A stretch of 64,000 bases of DNA from Tenebrio molitor (Eukaryota; Arthropoda; Insecta; Coleoptera; Tenebrionidae). Positions 55,057 through 64,000 of the stretch are shown piece by piece. The notes under the pieces are model-generated. The model saw nothing but the letters and a program-made list of their open reading frames with translations. It did not search any database and was not told where the DNA came from. The stretch covers positions 17,050,001-17,114,000 of the forward strand of contig NC_091047.1 in NCBI RefSeq assembly GCF_963966145.1, given 5' to 3'. Made by a program: the position numbers and the translations under genes. Numbering within the stretch: position 1 is the first letter of the stretch; every line of letters begins with the position of its first letter.

Positions 55057-55733
55057 TAGGGATGTGTTGTTATTTAGCAACCTGTTATTTTACAACAGTT
55101 ATTTAGTTGTAGCAGTTGCCACCTGTTATTCGTTTTTAGAAGTAACAGGTTAGAAAATAACAGTTTGATAAAAACATCCGCATCACACAGCAGAGAACAG
55201 AACACTACAATCACATCGGCACCAGTCGACACAAGTCGAGTCGCAGTTGAAATGTCGTAAACAGGTACTGAAGCAGAAAACCAGAGTATAAAAATAACAG
55301 GCAACGTAACAAAAGCAGAGAGCAGAGCTGCAGAAGTGCAGAGCAGACAACGTCTAGCCCAATAATCGACAATCGATTTGAATATTCGACGCTGTGATTG
55401 GTTGAAAAACAATAGTTGTGGAAAATGACATAAGTGGTACCTATAATAATATTAATATGTATCTCATTTCTCATTGAATAGTGAATACTGGACTGTTACT
55501 GCGTGTTTGAGTGTGGTATTGCGGAATATTATAATCGCTCTGAAAATAAATTAAGCATTTCCAAATAAAAACGAAAAATAATATTTTATTAAGAAATATA
55601 AATGTAAATAAAAACAGAGCAGAGCGTTAGTAAACCAACTGTTATTTTGAACCTGTTAAAAATAACTGTTATTTTAAAATAACAGAAACAGATTGTACCT
55701 GTTATCAGAAAATAACAGTTTGGCCCATCCCTA
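55057..55733. mobile_element. hAT-type non-autonomous element, 677 bp
   Basis: The ends TAGGGATG and CATCCCTA are flanked by the exact 8-bp duplication CAGACCAC, the standard mark of hAT transposition. Subterminal AACCTGTTATTT / AAATAACAGGT-type repeats occur several times near both ends, as expected for transposase binding sites. There is no transposase. It splits the surrounding repeat array. Confidence 0.88.
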
Positions 55734-55741
55734 CAGACCAC

Positions 55742-56826
55742 AATCTGTTTACCCATAAAGCGTTCCGGCAGACTAGCCATTAGCCAATCCCAACGGGCGT
55801 TGCGGTTCGCAATTCATGTGTGGGACTAAGGGGGAGGGAAGCCCATCGGCCTAGCCGGTGTCCTCCAACGGGAACGGACTCTTAGTGGCAACGTGTATAC
55901 GCTAACCGGTAGGTAGCAATCTTCTAGGACTTTTAACCTTCAAGGCAGGCAAGTCGGGCCAAGGCCCAAGATACACATTCATGTCCCCGTGCCGTAGAAG
56001 GTGTTCACTCACCACCCGAGATCACGCCGCGGTAGGAGGTTTGCCGAGATCGTGAGTGGACACCCCGCCCAGACCTTCCCGTGGTGCCACCAGGTCTACG
56101 ATCGGTCGTAGCAGACTTTATGGGCAAATTGGGCGGTTCAGAAGGAGGTTTATCTGTTCCGCTCATCGGATGATGTCCCCGAAATGTGGACAGGGGTGGA
56201 TGGCCCTTGGGTCATCCGCTTTTGAACTAGGGGAGCAGACAGCTCCCCGAAGTAGTGACCTGGCAACGTGTGTGGTTATAGAGATGGAATTGACGGGAGT
56301 CAACGATGGCTGGTGGCAGAAGCCAAGAGAGGGCCTTCGGGCGATCAGTGCTGTCCCCGTAAGGTGGACAGGGGGCTGGTCTTCGGGCCGCTAAGACTAG
56401 GGGAGCAGACAGCTCCCCGAAGCTGACAAATCATGCTTTGTTTGAGATTTTGAGAGGGGTTTACGAGTGGAAATACGTGAGGGTCCCCTTGGGGGGACCG
56501 AGCCGCGGTGTAAGATCTTCTTGCCTCCGGGCAAGAGGCGACAGGGGAGACTGCGGTTCCGGGTAAATGACAGACCACACTAGTTTACCCGTAGGTGATT
56601 CGGAGGCCATCCTATCCCACGTGATGTGGGCAATGGCCGGCCGAAGTTTCACCACATGTGTGGTACTGGGGGGGGGAGGGGGGCGCATCGACTTGCCGGT
56701 ACCCTCCCATCGGGAACGGACTCTCAAGGGTATGTATATACGCTAACCAATAGGTAGCATCTTTATGACCTAAACCTTAGGGCAGGCAGGTCGGGCCAGG
56801 GCCCAAGATATACATTCATGTCACCG
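55742..56826 (+). repeat. Longer superrepeat of the tandem array
   Basis: Segments recur in the same order. GGGTAAATGGCAGACC (55040) has a relative at about 56561. CGGGAACGGACTCT .. CGCTAACC .. TAGGTAGCA occurs near 55868 and 56709. GGTCGGGCCAGGGCCCAAGA-type sequence followed by ATTCATGTC occurs near 55950 and 56790. AGGGGAGCAGACAGCTCCCC, itself a hairpin, occurs at about 56230 and 56398. Without the hAT element the superrepeat period is roughly 840 bp. GC content is higher than in the surroundings. It may be the 5' region of a retrotransposon or a satellite. Confidence 0.65.
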
Positions 56827-57470
56827 TGCCGATAACCTAATTCCCCACGTTGGTTGAGGACAACACTCTCCCGGCTATTCCGTCATGGAGGAGCCCCGTG
56901 AAGACTACGACGGCAACCCCAAACGGGCCCATCGGTGCGTCCCCCATATTTCCCTTTCCCATTTTCATTCTGTCCCCGCTTCGACAACCTAATTCCCCAC
57001 ATTGGTTGATGACAACACTCTCCCAGGTATTCCGTCATGGAGGAGCCCCGTGAAGACTATGACGGCAACCCCAGACGGGCCCATCGGTTCGCCCCCCATA
57101 TTTCTCTTCTCCATTTTCTTCATTCTATCCTCGAGCCGATAACCTAATTCCCCATGTTGGTTGAGGACAACACTCTCCCGGGTATTCCGTCATGGAGGAA
57201 CCCCGTGAAGACTACGACGGCAACCCCAGTCGGACCCATCGTTGCGTCTCCCATATTTCCCTTCCCCATTTTCATTCTGTCCTCGCGCCGACAATATAAT
57301 TCCCCACATTGGTTGAGGACAACACTCTCCCGGGTATTCTATCATGGAGAAAACCCGTGAAGACTACGAAGGCAACCCCAGACTGGCTCATCGGTGCGTC
57401 CCCCATATTTCCTTTCCCAATTTTCAATCTGTCCCCTCCGTCGACAACCTAATTTCGTGGTTAGCGACGC
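56827..57470 (+). repeat. 152-bp tandem repeat array, right block
   Basis: Five units begin with GATAACCTAATTCCCC or GACAACC at about 56831, 56983, 57138, 57290 and 57443 (spacing 152-155 bp). They match the units of the left block, including the ATTCCGTCATGGAGGA segment. Open frames of up to 79 codons arise from the repeat and shift between units. Confidence 0.8.
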
Positions 57471-58077
57471 CCCCGAGTTTTTCCCGCGTTCCCCATTTAC
57501 CTTCACATACCTGTGAAACATGTGTCATAGTTAAGATAATATTATCTGGATTAAACTGCGCAACCCATCAGCGTCACACGTGATGTTACACTTATACGCG
57601 ACAAACACGTAGGCTGTGCGCGATTCGTGAATATCGCGTCGCGCTTTTGATTTGATTTTGACAATACACAAAATGAACGACTCAAAAATTGTACCAACAA
57701 AAATCAATTTTCAAATAAACAACTGGTCAGAAAACACAAACGTTCAGTTCGAGAGAGCGCATGTCTTATTTTTTTTTCAAACCGGAAATCAAAAAATGAC
57801 CCCACTCTTTCGCTGTCGGAACTTCTCGATGATCTTCGTGCGTTGTCCCTTCTCCTAAAGAGCATTCATTTTAAATGTTGGGTTAAGTTGTAAACGCAAA
57901 GCACCATAAATTACGAAAGAAACGTTAAAATGTCCACAAAAAAAAAAATTACAACACATTTTGCGATCAGTGACCAAAAAAATTTAGAGAGATTGTTGAT
58001 TTTAAGTAATGTACGAGTTTTTGAGAAAAAAGATTACTAAATAAAATAAAGAAATAAGAGTAATAATAATATGCGGT
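57471..58077. other. Stretch without recognised gene
   Basis: The composition falls back to AT-rich after the array. Short frames only, with no domain recognised. Confidence 0.35.
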
Positions 58078-59160
58078 TTGCAATCGATAATTGATAAATG
58101 TAGGATTTGCAGAACTGAAGGGGAAACAATTGAACACATCATTTCTTCTTGCACCGTTTTGGCACAAAGCGAATATAAGAAACCTCATGATATATTCGCT
58201 AAAATTATACACATAAATTTAGCTGTTAAATTCAATTTATTAAAGAATACACAACCACATTATAGTTATACATCAGAAAGTTGTTTGGAAAATGATAATT
58301 ACAAATTACATTTTGATCGAACAGTTTTAACTGACATAACAGACCAGACATTGTTATTTTAAATAAACAACAAAAGCAAGCATATCTTTTAGATATACCT
58401 GTTCCAAATTCACATAATACAGGGTGTCCCCAAAAAAGAAGACGAGTCCATAACTTCGTTATTTATCGGAAGATTTTAATTATCTGTACACCAAATTAAA
58501 TGGTTGTTAATAGGCTACAAAATGGCCTAATAAATTCAAGTATAGCCCCATGGACTTCAAAGGTAAACTGTCAAAATATTTTTTTTCAAATGGGATTACA
58601 TATTTTTTTTTAGTAATTCTGATAGAGATTTTTATTCTGAAAACAACAATGTATCACAAATATACACTTAAATACCAAAAATTCACAAAAATAAATTAAA
58701 AAACACTACTATCGTCTATGTTCTATGTTTTGCGCTAAACATTGGCGGCATATCTGCGCAATCCCACATGTTATTATCTGTCATTTGTTTTTCCAGCTAC
58801 CTTAATTTGGTTATTACATTGTAACGCAATGCATTTTGATAGCTTTTCGCTTGGTGCTCGTCATTTGTTTCAAAAGTTAGTGTTATTTTTTTTTGTGAAG
58901 TTATACTTGTGATACATTGTTGTCAGAATTACTAAAAAAAGTATGTAATCCCATTTGAAAAAAAATGTTTTAACAGTTTAGTCTTGAAGCCCTTGGAGCT
59001 ATACGTGAATTTATTAAGCCGTTTTGTAGCCTACTAACAACCATTTGATTTGGTGTATAGATAATTAATATCCTCCGATAAATAAGGGAACTATGGACTC
59101 GTCTTTTTTTTTGGGGACACTGTATAACAGACATATAACACAAAAATTAATAAATATTTA
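58078..59160 (+). pseudogene. LINE 3'-end fragment, split by a MITE
   Basis: The frame at 58078-58362 reads CRICRTEGETIEHIISSCTV, LAQSEYKKPHD and DNYKLHFDRTVLTDIT. This resembles the region after the RT domain in a group of invertebrate LINE proteins that share CRxCxxxxETxxHxxxxC and SEYKKRHD-type motifs. After a frameshift, LDIPVPNSHN is followed immediately by the MITE at 58420-59122, and the match resumes on its far side (QTYNTKINKYLE). No RT domain is present, so it is a 5'-truncated relic. Confidence 0.6.
58420..59122. mobile_element. MITE with ~240-bp arms, TA-flanked
   Basis: CAGGGTGTCCCCAAAAAAGA at the left and its complement at the right, next to TA. The complementary arms extend through GGTTGTTAATAGGCTACAAA and CAAATGGGATTACATA. 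Total 703 bp, non-coding. Confidence 0.85.
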
Positions 59161-59599
59161 GAGCATCTCCGTTGCTATGAGAAATCTTTGGTGTTTAGAA
59201 AAATTTCGATTTTACCACTTATAATTTCACCAACGGAAATAGTAGAGCTGGTGCGTTATCTCTTGACACGCGAGTTAAAGTTGCGCAGAAGACCAAATTC
59301 AGACGACTAGTCACGAACGGCTCCCACCCGTTCTAAAAAATCGCCGTTGTTGAATTGCTGCTGAACCGATCTTTTCCGATAGTTCTCTTTCTCCCTGCTA
59401 AACTCCTCCCACCGCGCACCTCGCGAGACGAGATAATGCACAAGCTATACCGCAATCTCTTTTTAGAAAATTTAAAAATTCTGGATTTAGGGAACACATT
59501 GGTAGTTAACGCAGATATTTCATCTTTCCAGTGGCGTCCCTTTAACTTTTTTCTGGAGACAATTTTTGTAGGAATTGTAGGAAGACGACCGTAAATAAA

Positions 59600-59842
59600 C
59601 TAGCCAAAACTGAATACGGAATTCCACAATTTTTCTTAGAAAGCAAAATAATTGCCCCAATCCTCCCACGTATTCTTAAACACTAGATAAATTTAAAATG
59701 TTACAGGTACTTACTTGAAACATTACATCTAATGTGTATCTTTATATATTTCTAACACATTTCATTATAAATTTTAAACTGTATTTATAAAAAATTCAAA
59801 AATGGAAAAATTCCATATTCATTTTTGCCTAGTTTATTTAGT
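59600..59842 (-). repeat. Dispersed repeat, inverted copy of 33409-33650
   Basis: It contains AATAATTGCCCCAATCCTCC and CATTTTTGCCTAGTTTA, the complements of blocks at 33409-33650, in the expected order. Confidence 0.65.
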
Positions 59843-60473
59843 TCAAAATAAAAACAGATCAGAGTTATACAACTGAAAAAATACAAAGACAATTCACCAA
59901 CCAGTTCACGCGTAAAAAAGCAAATCCCAGTAAAATGACGGAACACGGACGCCTATGAAGCATCTGATGCCCATCGACCCTCGTCACGAAATTTCACGAA
60001 GTACGGCGGTCATTTTAAAAGACGTCATAAAAGGTCTCCGCACAGGTCTCGCTACGTGCCGCTTCCTTTACATTGCCAGCATAGGCAGTGCTCCCTCCAT
60101 ATCCCTCTACGATTATTTTATTATACTCATGTCATATCGTGAGGAAGTTCCTTAACATTGACTCAGAACATAATAAAACACAACAAAGTCAAAATGTGGA
60201 GGCGAGACGCCGGTAATTATGTTGATTAGCACTGCACTATTACTATTACTTGATAGTAATATCCGTAATAGTGTATGTACTCCGGCAAAATTGCCGTGCC
60301 GCCGGGTGGTGGAGGGTTAAGATTATTAACCGTCTTTTCATTCCAAAATTTATTTTTTTTAAGAACAACTCCTTTTTCTCCTGATTTTCTGTCCCAACTC
60401 AATCATAATCAATTTGCCAAAATTTCAAACAATAACGTTTTACTTATCGTTCGTTAATACATAGTACATAGAT
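59843..60473. other. Stretch without recognised gene
   Basis: No domain or repeat end recognised; short frames only. Confidence 0.35.
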
Positions 60474-60591
60474 TACATACCGAGGTGGCAAGTGTTTCAT
60501 TCCTGTCGAGAGCTAAGATAGTTTACCAAGGCGTAGCCAAAGTGAGCTAATCGAGACAGGAATGAAACACATTGCCACCGAGGTTTGTATA
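60474..60591. mobile_element. Small hairpin MITE
   Basis: TACATACCGAGGTGGCAA and TGTTTCATTCCTGTCGAGA are mirrored at about 60551-60591. It shares the ACCRAGGTGG / CCACCGWGGTTT end design with the hairpins at 7345-7480 and 22300-22440. Confidence 0.7.
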
Positions 60592-60788
60592 CTATTTTAT
60601 TCGAATTCATTACATTTTTAGCAAATAAACAATTAGTTTGACACAGTTTCATTTCTACCGTTTTTCGACTTCCACTAAGTAAAGTTTCATTCACATTTGA
60701 ATAATTAGTGTTGAAATTAGCAAGTGAAATTAACGCAGAAATTAGTACATTTAGTAGTATTCACAATGCAAAATTAAGCAAAGTAATT

Positions 60789-61049
60789 AAGGTACTATAT
60801 CTTTAGAAGGTAGCGCCATTCCGCTCCACAATTTTTCGCCTCGAAATTAAAAGAGATGGCATTATCGATAAATCCAGTGAGTGTGACAAAGATAGAAGTA
60901 TACACAATTTTACGGGATATTTGTATCGAGTCAAACAGATTCTATCTTTGTCACACTCACAGGATTTATCGATAATGCCATCTCTTTTAATTTCGAGGCG
61001 AAAAATTGTGGAGCGGAATGGCGCTACCTTCTAAAGATATAGTACCTTA
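60789..61049. mobile_element. Foldback element with 9-10 bp target duplication
   Basis: The arms are about 108 bp and nearly perfect, from GGTACTATATCTTTAGAAGG through TATCGATAAATCC to a short loop near 60897-60950. AAAGTAATTA flanks both sides. Long arms with a 9-10 bp duplication suggest a Mutator-like foldback. Confidence 0.8.
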
Positions 61050-62970
61050 AAAGTAATTAGTGGGATCCGCCATCTGTTATTACACAGGGATATTGATGCA
61101 TTACAGGAAACTGCTACGCTAAATTGCTAAAAATTTGGAACTATTTGGATTAGAAGGTAGCAAGGGTATTACCCATGGTTTTGTATTGTTTGTAAATGTT
61201 AAAGTAAGTTGCAATGGACGAGAAATTTATACATTTATGTTATGTTTGACGACACTTTGACATGTAAAACAAAAATTTCAAATTGCGCATGCGCGTAACC
61301 AAAGTGAACTTACTAATTTCGCGACAAAGTTAGAAGTATACAAACTTTTCTGTAACGTGCAAAGTAGACGTACTAATTACAAGCATTGTGAATGCGTCCA
61401 TGCAAACGCACTTGTTATACTTCTCGTGTTAATTGAGAGTACTAATTTTACGTACTAATTATTCCAATGTGAATGAAACTTAAGGGTTGGAAACGAATGC
61501 CAGTATATGTACTGTTACATTTTTTAAAAAATGCAAGTTTTGTCAATGTTTCGATCATCGTGCGCAAAAAAAAACTGTCTGACCTTTAGGAGTGCGAGTC
61601 CAAGACTCATCTTTCTCCGATCTGAATAGCAGGCGCCTACACATTGATTGGTAGGGCTGATCAACAGACTTGTCAAGTATCGGGTTACCGTACCCCCTAG
61701 CTGATCGTCCTCCAGTTGCGAATCCAGCAGGTCGGGAGTACGGTGGAAAAAAAAAAATTTGATATAAAGATGCAAAAAATCGCGCGCGAGTGGAGGATGC
61801 GACTGTGGCCGGCTTAGACGTCGACGGAATGCTCCCGCTTGTGCGTTACAACGAGGTTAAAAACCACAAAAAAAAACCCTCGTCGGAGCCGAAGAAGAAA
61901 TGGGGAAACGCCCGAAAAAATCGATATAGAAGAAACTATAAAAATTAACCCGGTTTGAATACGCATTACCTGGTCCTCTGGAACTGGAGTCGGTCCTGAC
62001 ATGGGATCTGAAACATACTCGGAAATGTTTGATTATTATTTGTTACAGAACTGCGCTTGTCCGCGGAGATCTGTAATAAAAACACCGGAAAAACTTCGCG
62101 GGAGACAGGAAGTGGTGATGTCACTTCAGTCCTGTCGGAGGAGCACGCATTTTGGCCGTGGGTGGCGGTATGCTACATTTTCGTCGTAGTTGACGGATTC
62201 GCGCACGAGGGGGTTTGGGTGATTAGCAGCATTCTCAAAGAATTTCCCTGCAACATCTTGCCGGTACTCCCTGATGGTTGGAAGATTTGCTTCCCGATGG
62301 AGTTGAGCGTTTCTGACGAACCAGAAAAAAAATTTAGTTTTCCCGAAGCCAGCGCGTCGTTTCAGGCAGAAGGGTTTTTTTTTATTCGGGTTGAGTTATC
62401 GGTCTGCCAATGACCTCGCCTGCAAACGGCCGGTCAGGCCGATAACAGTTTTTTTGTAAGAGTTCTTGTTTATTTTATTTCTTTATCTTTCGTGTCCGCG
62501 TCCGCCGCGCGACTTCCTTTGCTATTTTGAATTTAGCTTTTTTTTTGGGAAACCAGCTGAGGCCCAAGGGAACGGTCCCGTCGATCATGGGCGGCGTAGA
62601 AGAATAGCGTCGAGGACGATATCGGGGTTCGCTTTCGGCTCTCCCCCTTTTTTTATTTCGTTTTTGAAGTCAATTTACTTTTCGAGAGTTTTCCTTTTTT
62701 TTGTCGCGGCGAGGGCACTACCCTTCATTTTTGTACATAATTAATGAGTGTGAGAAACGTTTTTATTATCAAATAATCAGATTTGTACGTGTGCAGGACT
62801 GGGTGAAAATATACCTATTCATTTCGTTTAAACCACTCGGAGTTTTCTTTCTTCCGATTATCACAACCCACTCCCACATTTAGGTTGTACTCTCGAGCAG
62901 TCTCCAGTGCATCTCGACCCGAAGTCTGTTAAATCGTTATTTTGGGAAAATTTCACCATTAGGGAAAATA
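61050..62970. other. GC-richer unassigned stretch
   Basis: From about 61560 to 62760 the sequence is richer in CpG than the transposon-filled parts, with open frames on both strands (for example + 62057-62413, 118 codons) and no recognisable family. On the minus strand a short exon-like segment (61969-62006, PMSGPTPVPEDQ) has acceptor- and donor-like edges (TTTCAG and GTAATG). It may be part of a gene that continues beyond the window; no complete model is possible. Confidence 0.3.
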
Positions 62971-63215
62971 AATAACGTAACAGTACCTATACAGGTGGTC
63001 CCGATATAACCTGCTAAAAAAAATCTGGGTCATTAGAAGGATCTAACAAGCCCAAAAAACCCCTTTTCATTAGGTCCAAAATAATGGGGATAAATTAAGC
63101 CCTATTCACACCCATTCGACGCTGCTGACTACAAAAATACGTACCTACTCAGGAATTAATTGTTGGTGTTTGTAAGGATGACAGTATCTAAGCAACATAG
63201 GTACTGTTACGTTAT
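62971..63215. repeat. 19-bp inverted repeat around a transposon fragment
   Basis: ATAACGTAACAGTACCTAT (62971-62989) is mirrored exactly by ATAGGTACTGTTACGTTAT (63197-63215). Between them lies the left 210 bp of the DUF4817 mariner-like element (62992-63204), whose full copy is at 3621-5113. Confidence 0.7.
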
Positions 63216-64000
63216 AAATTACGCTCCCGTAACTGGGCAACCCTGTTACCGGAATGTTCAGGGGTATAACGAACAAGTCGTGGCTTCGACTCGGTTTACA
63301 ATGCGAACCACGAGAAACGCCGACCGACGCTGAGAAATTGGTGAGAACAGCCCGGAGTACGGGAAATGATACACAATCTTCCAACTAATCGTTTATTCAG
63401 ATGACAACAATGAAAATAATGATATAAATGAAAAAGAAAACAACGAAGCCTGACTAGCCTAATGGCGTGTACAAATTTAAATAACCCTAACTCTTCGGAG
63501 GGTCCTCCGGGTCCCAGATATTCAACGAACGAGTACCGGCGAAACAGTAAAAAAATCCCTTCTTTAGCAAAGGAGGAAGGCCGACTGGTCCTACGTAACG
63601 TCGCTATTCGGCTACGCCGCCCGCATAAGCGGGGAGGTCCTCCAACTCTTCCTTCGCTCCAAAAAAAAAATTGAAGTTGAGATGTTTTTCTCCGGTACGG
63701 ACCGGTGAAGAACCACGCGCAAAAAAAACGTTCGGTGAGCGCGATACACAATTCCTGGCGAGGTCACTCACGGATTGATAATCGTTCGTGAATATAAAAA
63801 CCCGACGGACTTGATAAGAAATTTTTTTCTTAAGTTAGTACGATTAATGAAAGACGCGCCTTATGACAAAACTGCAACTTTAACAGTGGAACAAATTATA
63901 AATCCTAAACGCGATATACAAATAAATGAATTTGATGGAACTTTTCACCCGTCGAAATAATGAGTGACAATGGAAATTTGACTATAGTTAAATACACACG
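63216..64000. other. End of window, unassigned
   Basis: A plus-strand frame at 63775-63960 (MKDAPYDKTATLTVEQIINP) looks coding but matches nothing I recognise. The sequence from TGTTACG at 63205 onward could be an LTR: CGATACACA near 63741-63749 and a primer-site-like TGGCGAGG follow at 63756. Neither internal domains nor a second LTR is in the window. Confidence 0.25.

Noticed and set aside
54448..57470. Repeat array as CRISPR or as a tandem-repeat protein gene
   Set aside because: The units are 152 bp without constant repeat and variable spacer alternation, the genome is eukaryotic, and frames are broken by stops and shift between units.
63205..63749. Firm call of an LTR retrotransposon beginning with TGTTACG
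   Set aside because: No second LTR, polypurine tract or internal gag/pol is visible before the window ends, and the start is also part of a 19-bp inverted repeat; kept only as a possibility.

Overview
The window is AT-rich insect nuclear DNA, most likely from a beetle. The evidence is many short introns of 46-55 bp with canonical GT..AG ends, a ZAD (zf-AD) zinc-finger gene, a eukaryotic tRNA gene, DUF4817-type and Tc1-type transposases, LINE elements of jockey/CR1 type, and a very dense load of foldback/MITE elements. A perfect (TCAGG)4 tract, the telomeric motif of many beetles, supports Coleoptera only weakly. Gene density is low: three protein-coding genes could be modelled exon by exon, and most of the rest is nested transposon debris.

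Layout. (1) 1-10.7 kb: inverted-repeat elements nested up to three deep and no recognised gene. (2) 10.7-16.3 kb, + strand: a DAZAP2-like proline-rich adaptor gene whose first coding exon I could not find; its 4.8 kb intron is packed with foldbacks. (3) 18.4-22.9 kb, - strand: a 1065-aa ZAD/C2H2 protein in three exons. Two further exons at 35.1-35.2 kb and 37.0-37.1 kb on the same strand encode the same N-terminal half of a ZAD domain. Each has 38 codons, the same phase-0 donor and the same Gly-Val-Glu end, and no second-half exon or zinc-finger body of their own was found in the window. I read them as alternative first exons of one gene, which would give three ZAD versions on one body. (4) 23.9-28.0 kb: a nearly complete LINE with a 10-bp target duplication, lying in the intron of the two distal isoforms and itself carrying a nested Harbinger-type MITE. 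(5) 28-46 kb: DNA transposon remnants and MITEs. (6) 46.3-48.1 kb, + strand: a seven-exon, 513-aa coiled-coil protein, followed by a tRNA-Thr(AGT)-like gene with two signs of decay. (7) 48.9-52.2 kb: a decayed jockey-like LINE. (8) 54.4-57.5 kb: a 152-bp tandem repeat array with a longer superrepeat, split by a hAT MITE. (9) 57.6-64 kb: a LINE 3' fragment, more MITEs, a GC-richer unassigned stretch at 61.5-62.8 kb and a transposon fragment bounded by a 19-bp inverted repeat.

The three genes show no operon-like link. The point most worth testing is the triplicated ZAD first exon. All splice models come from reading frame, splice consensus and motif recognition in this sequence alone; no transcript data or database search was available.
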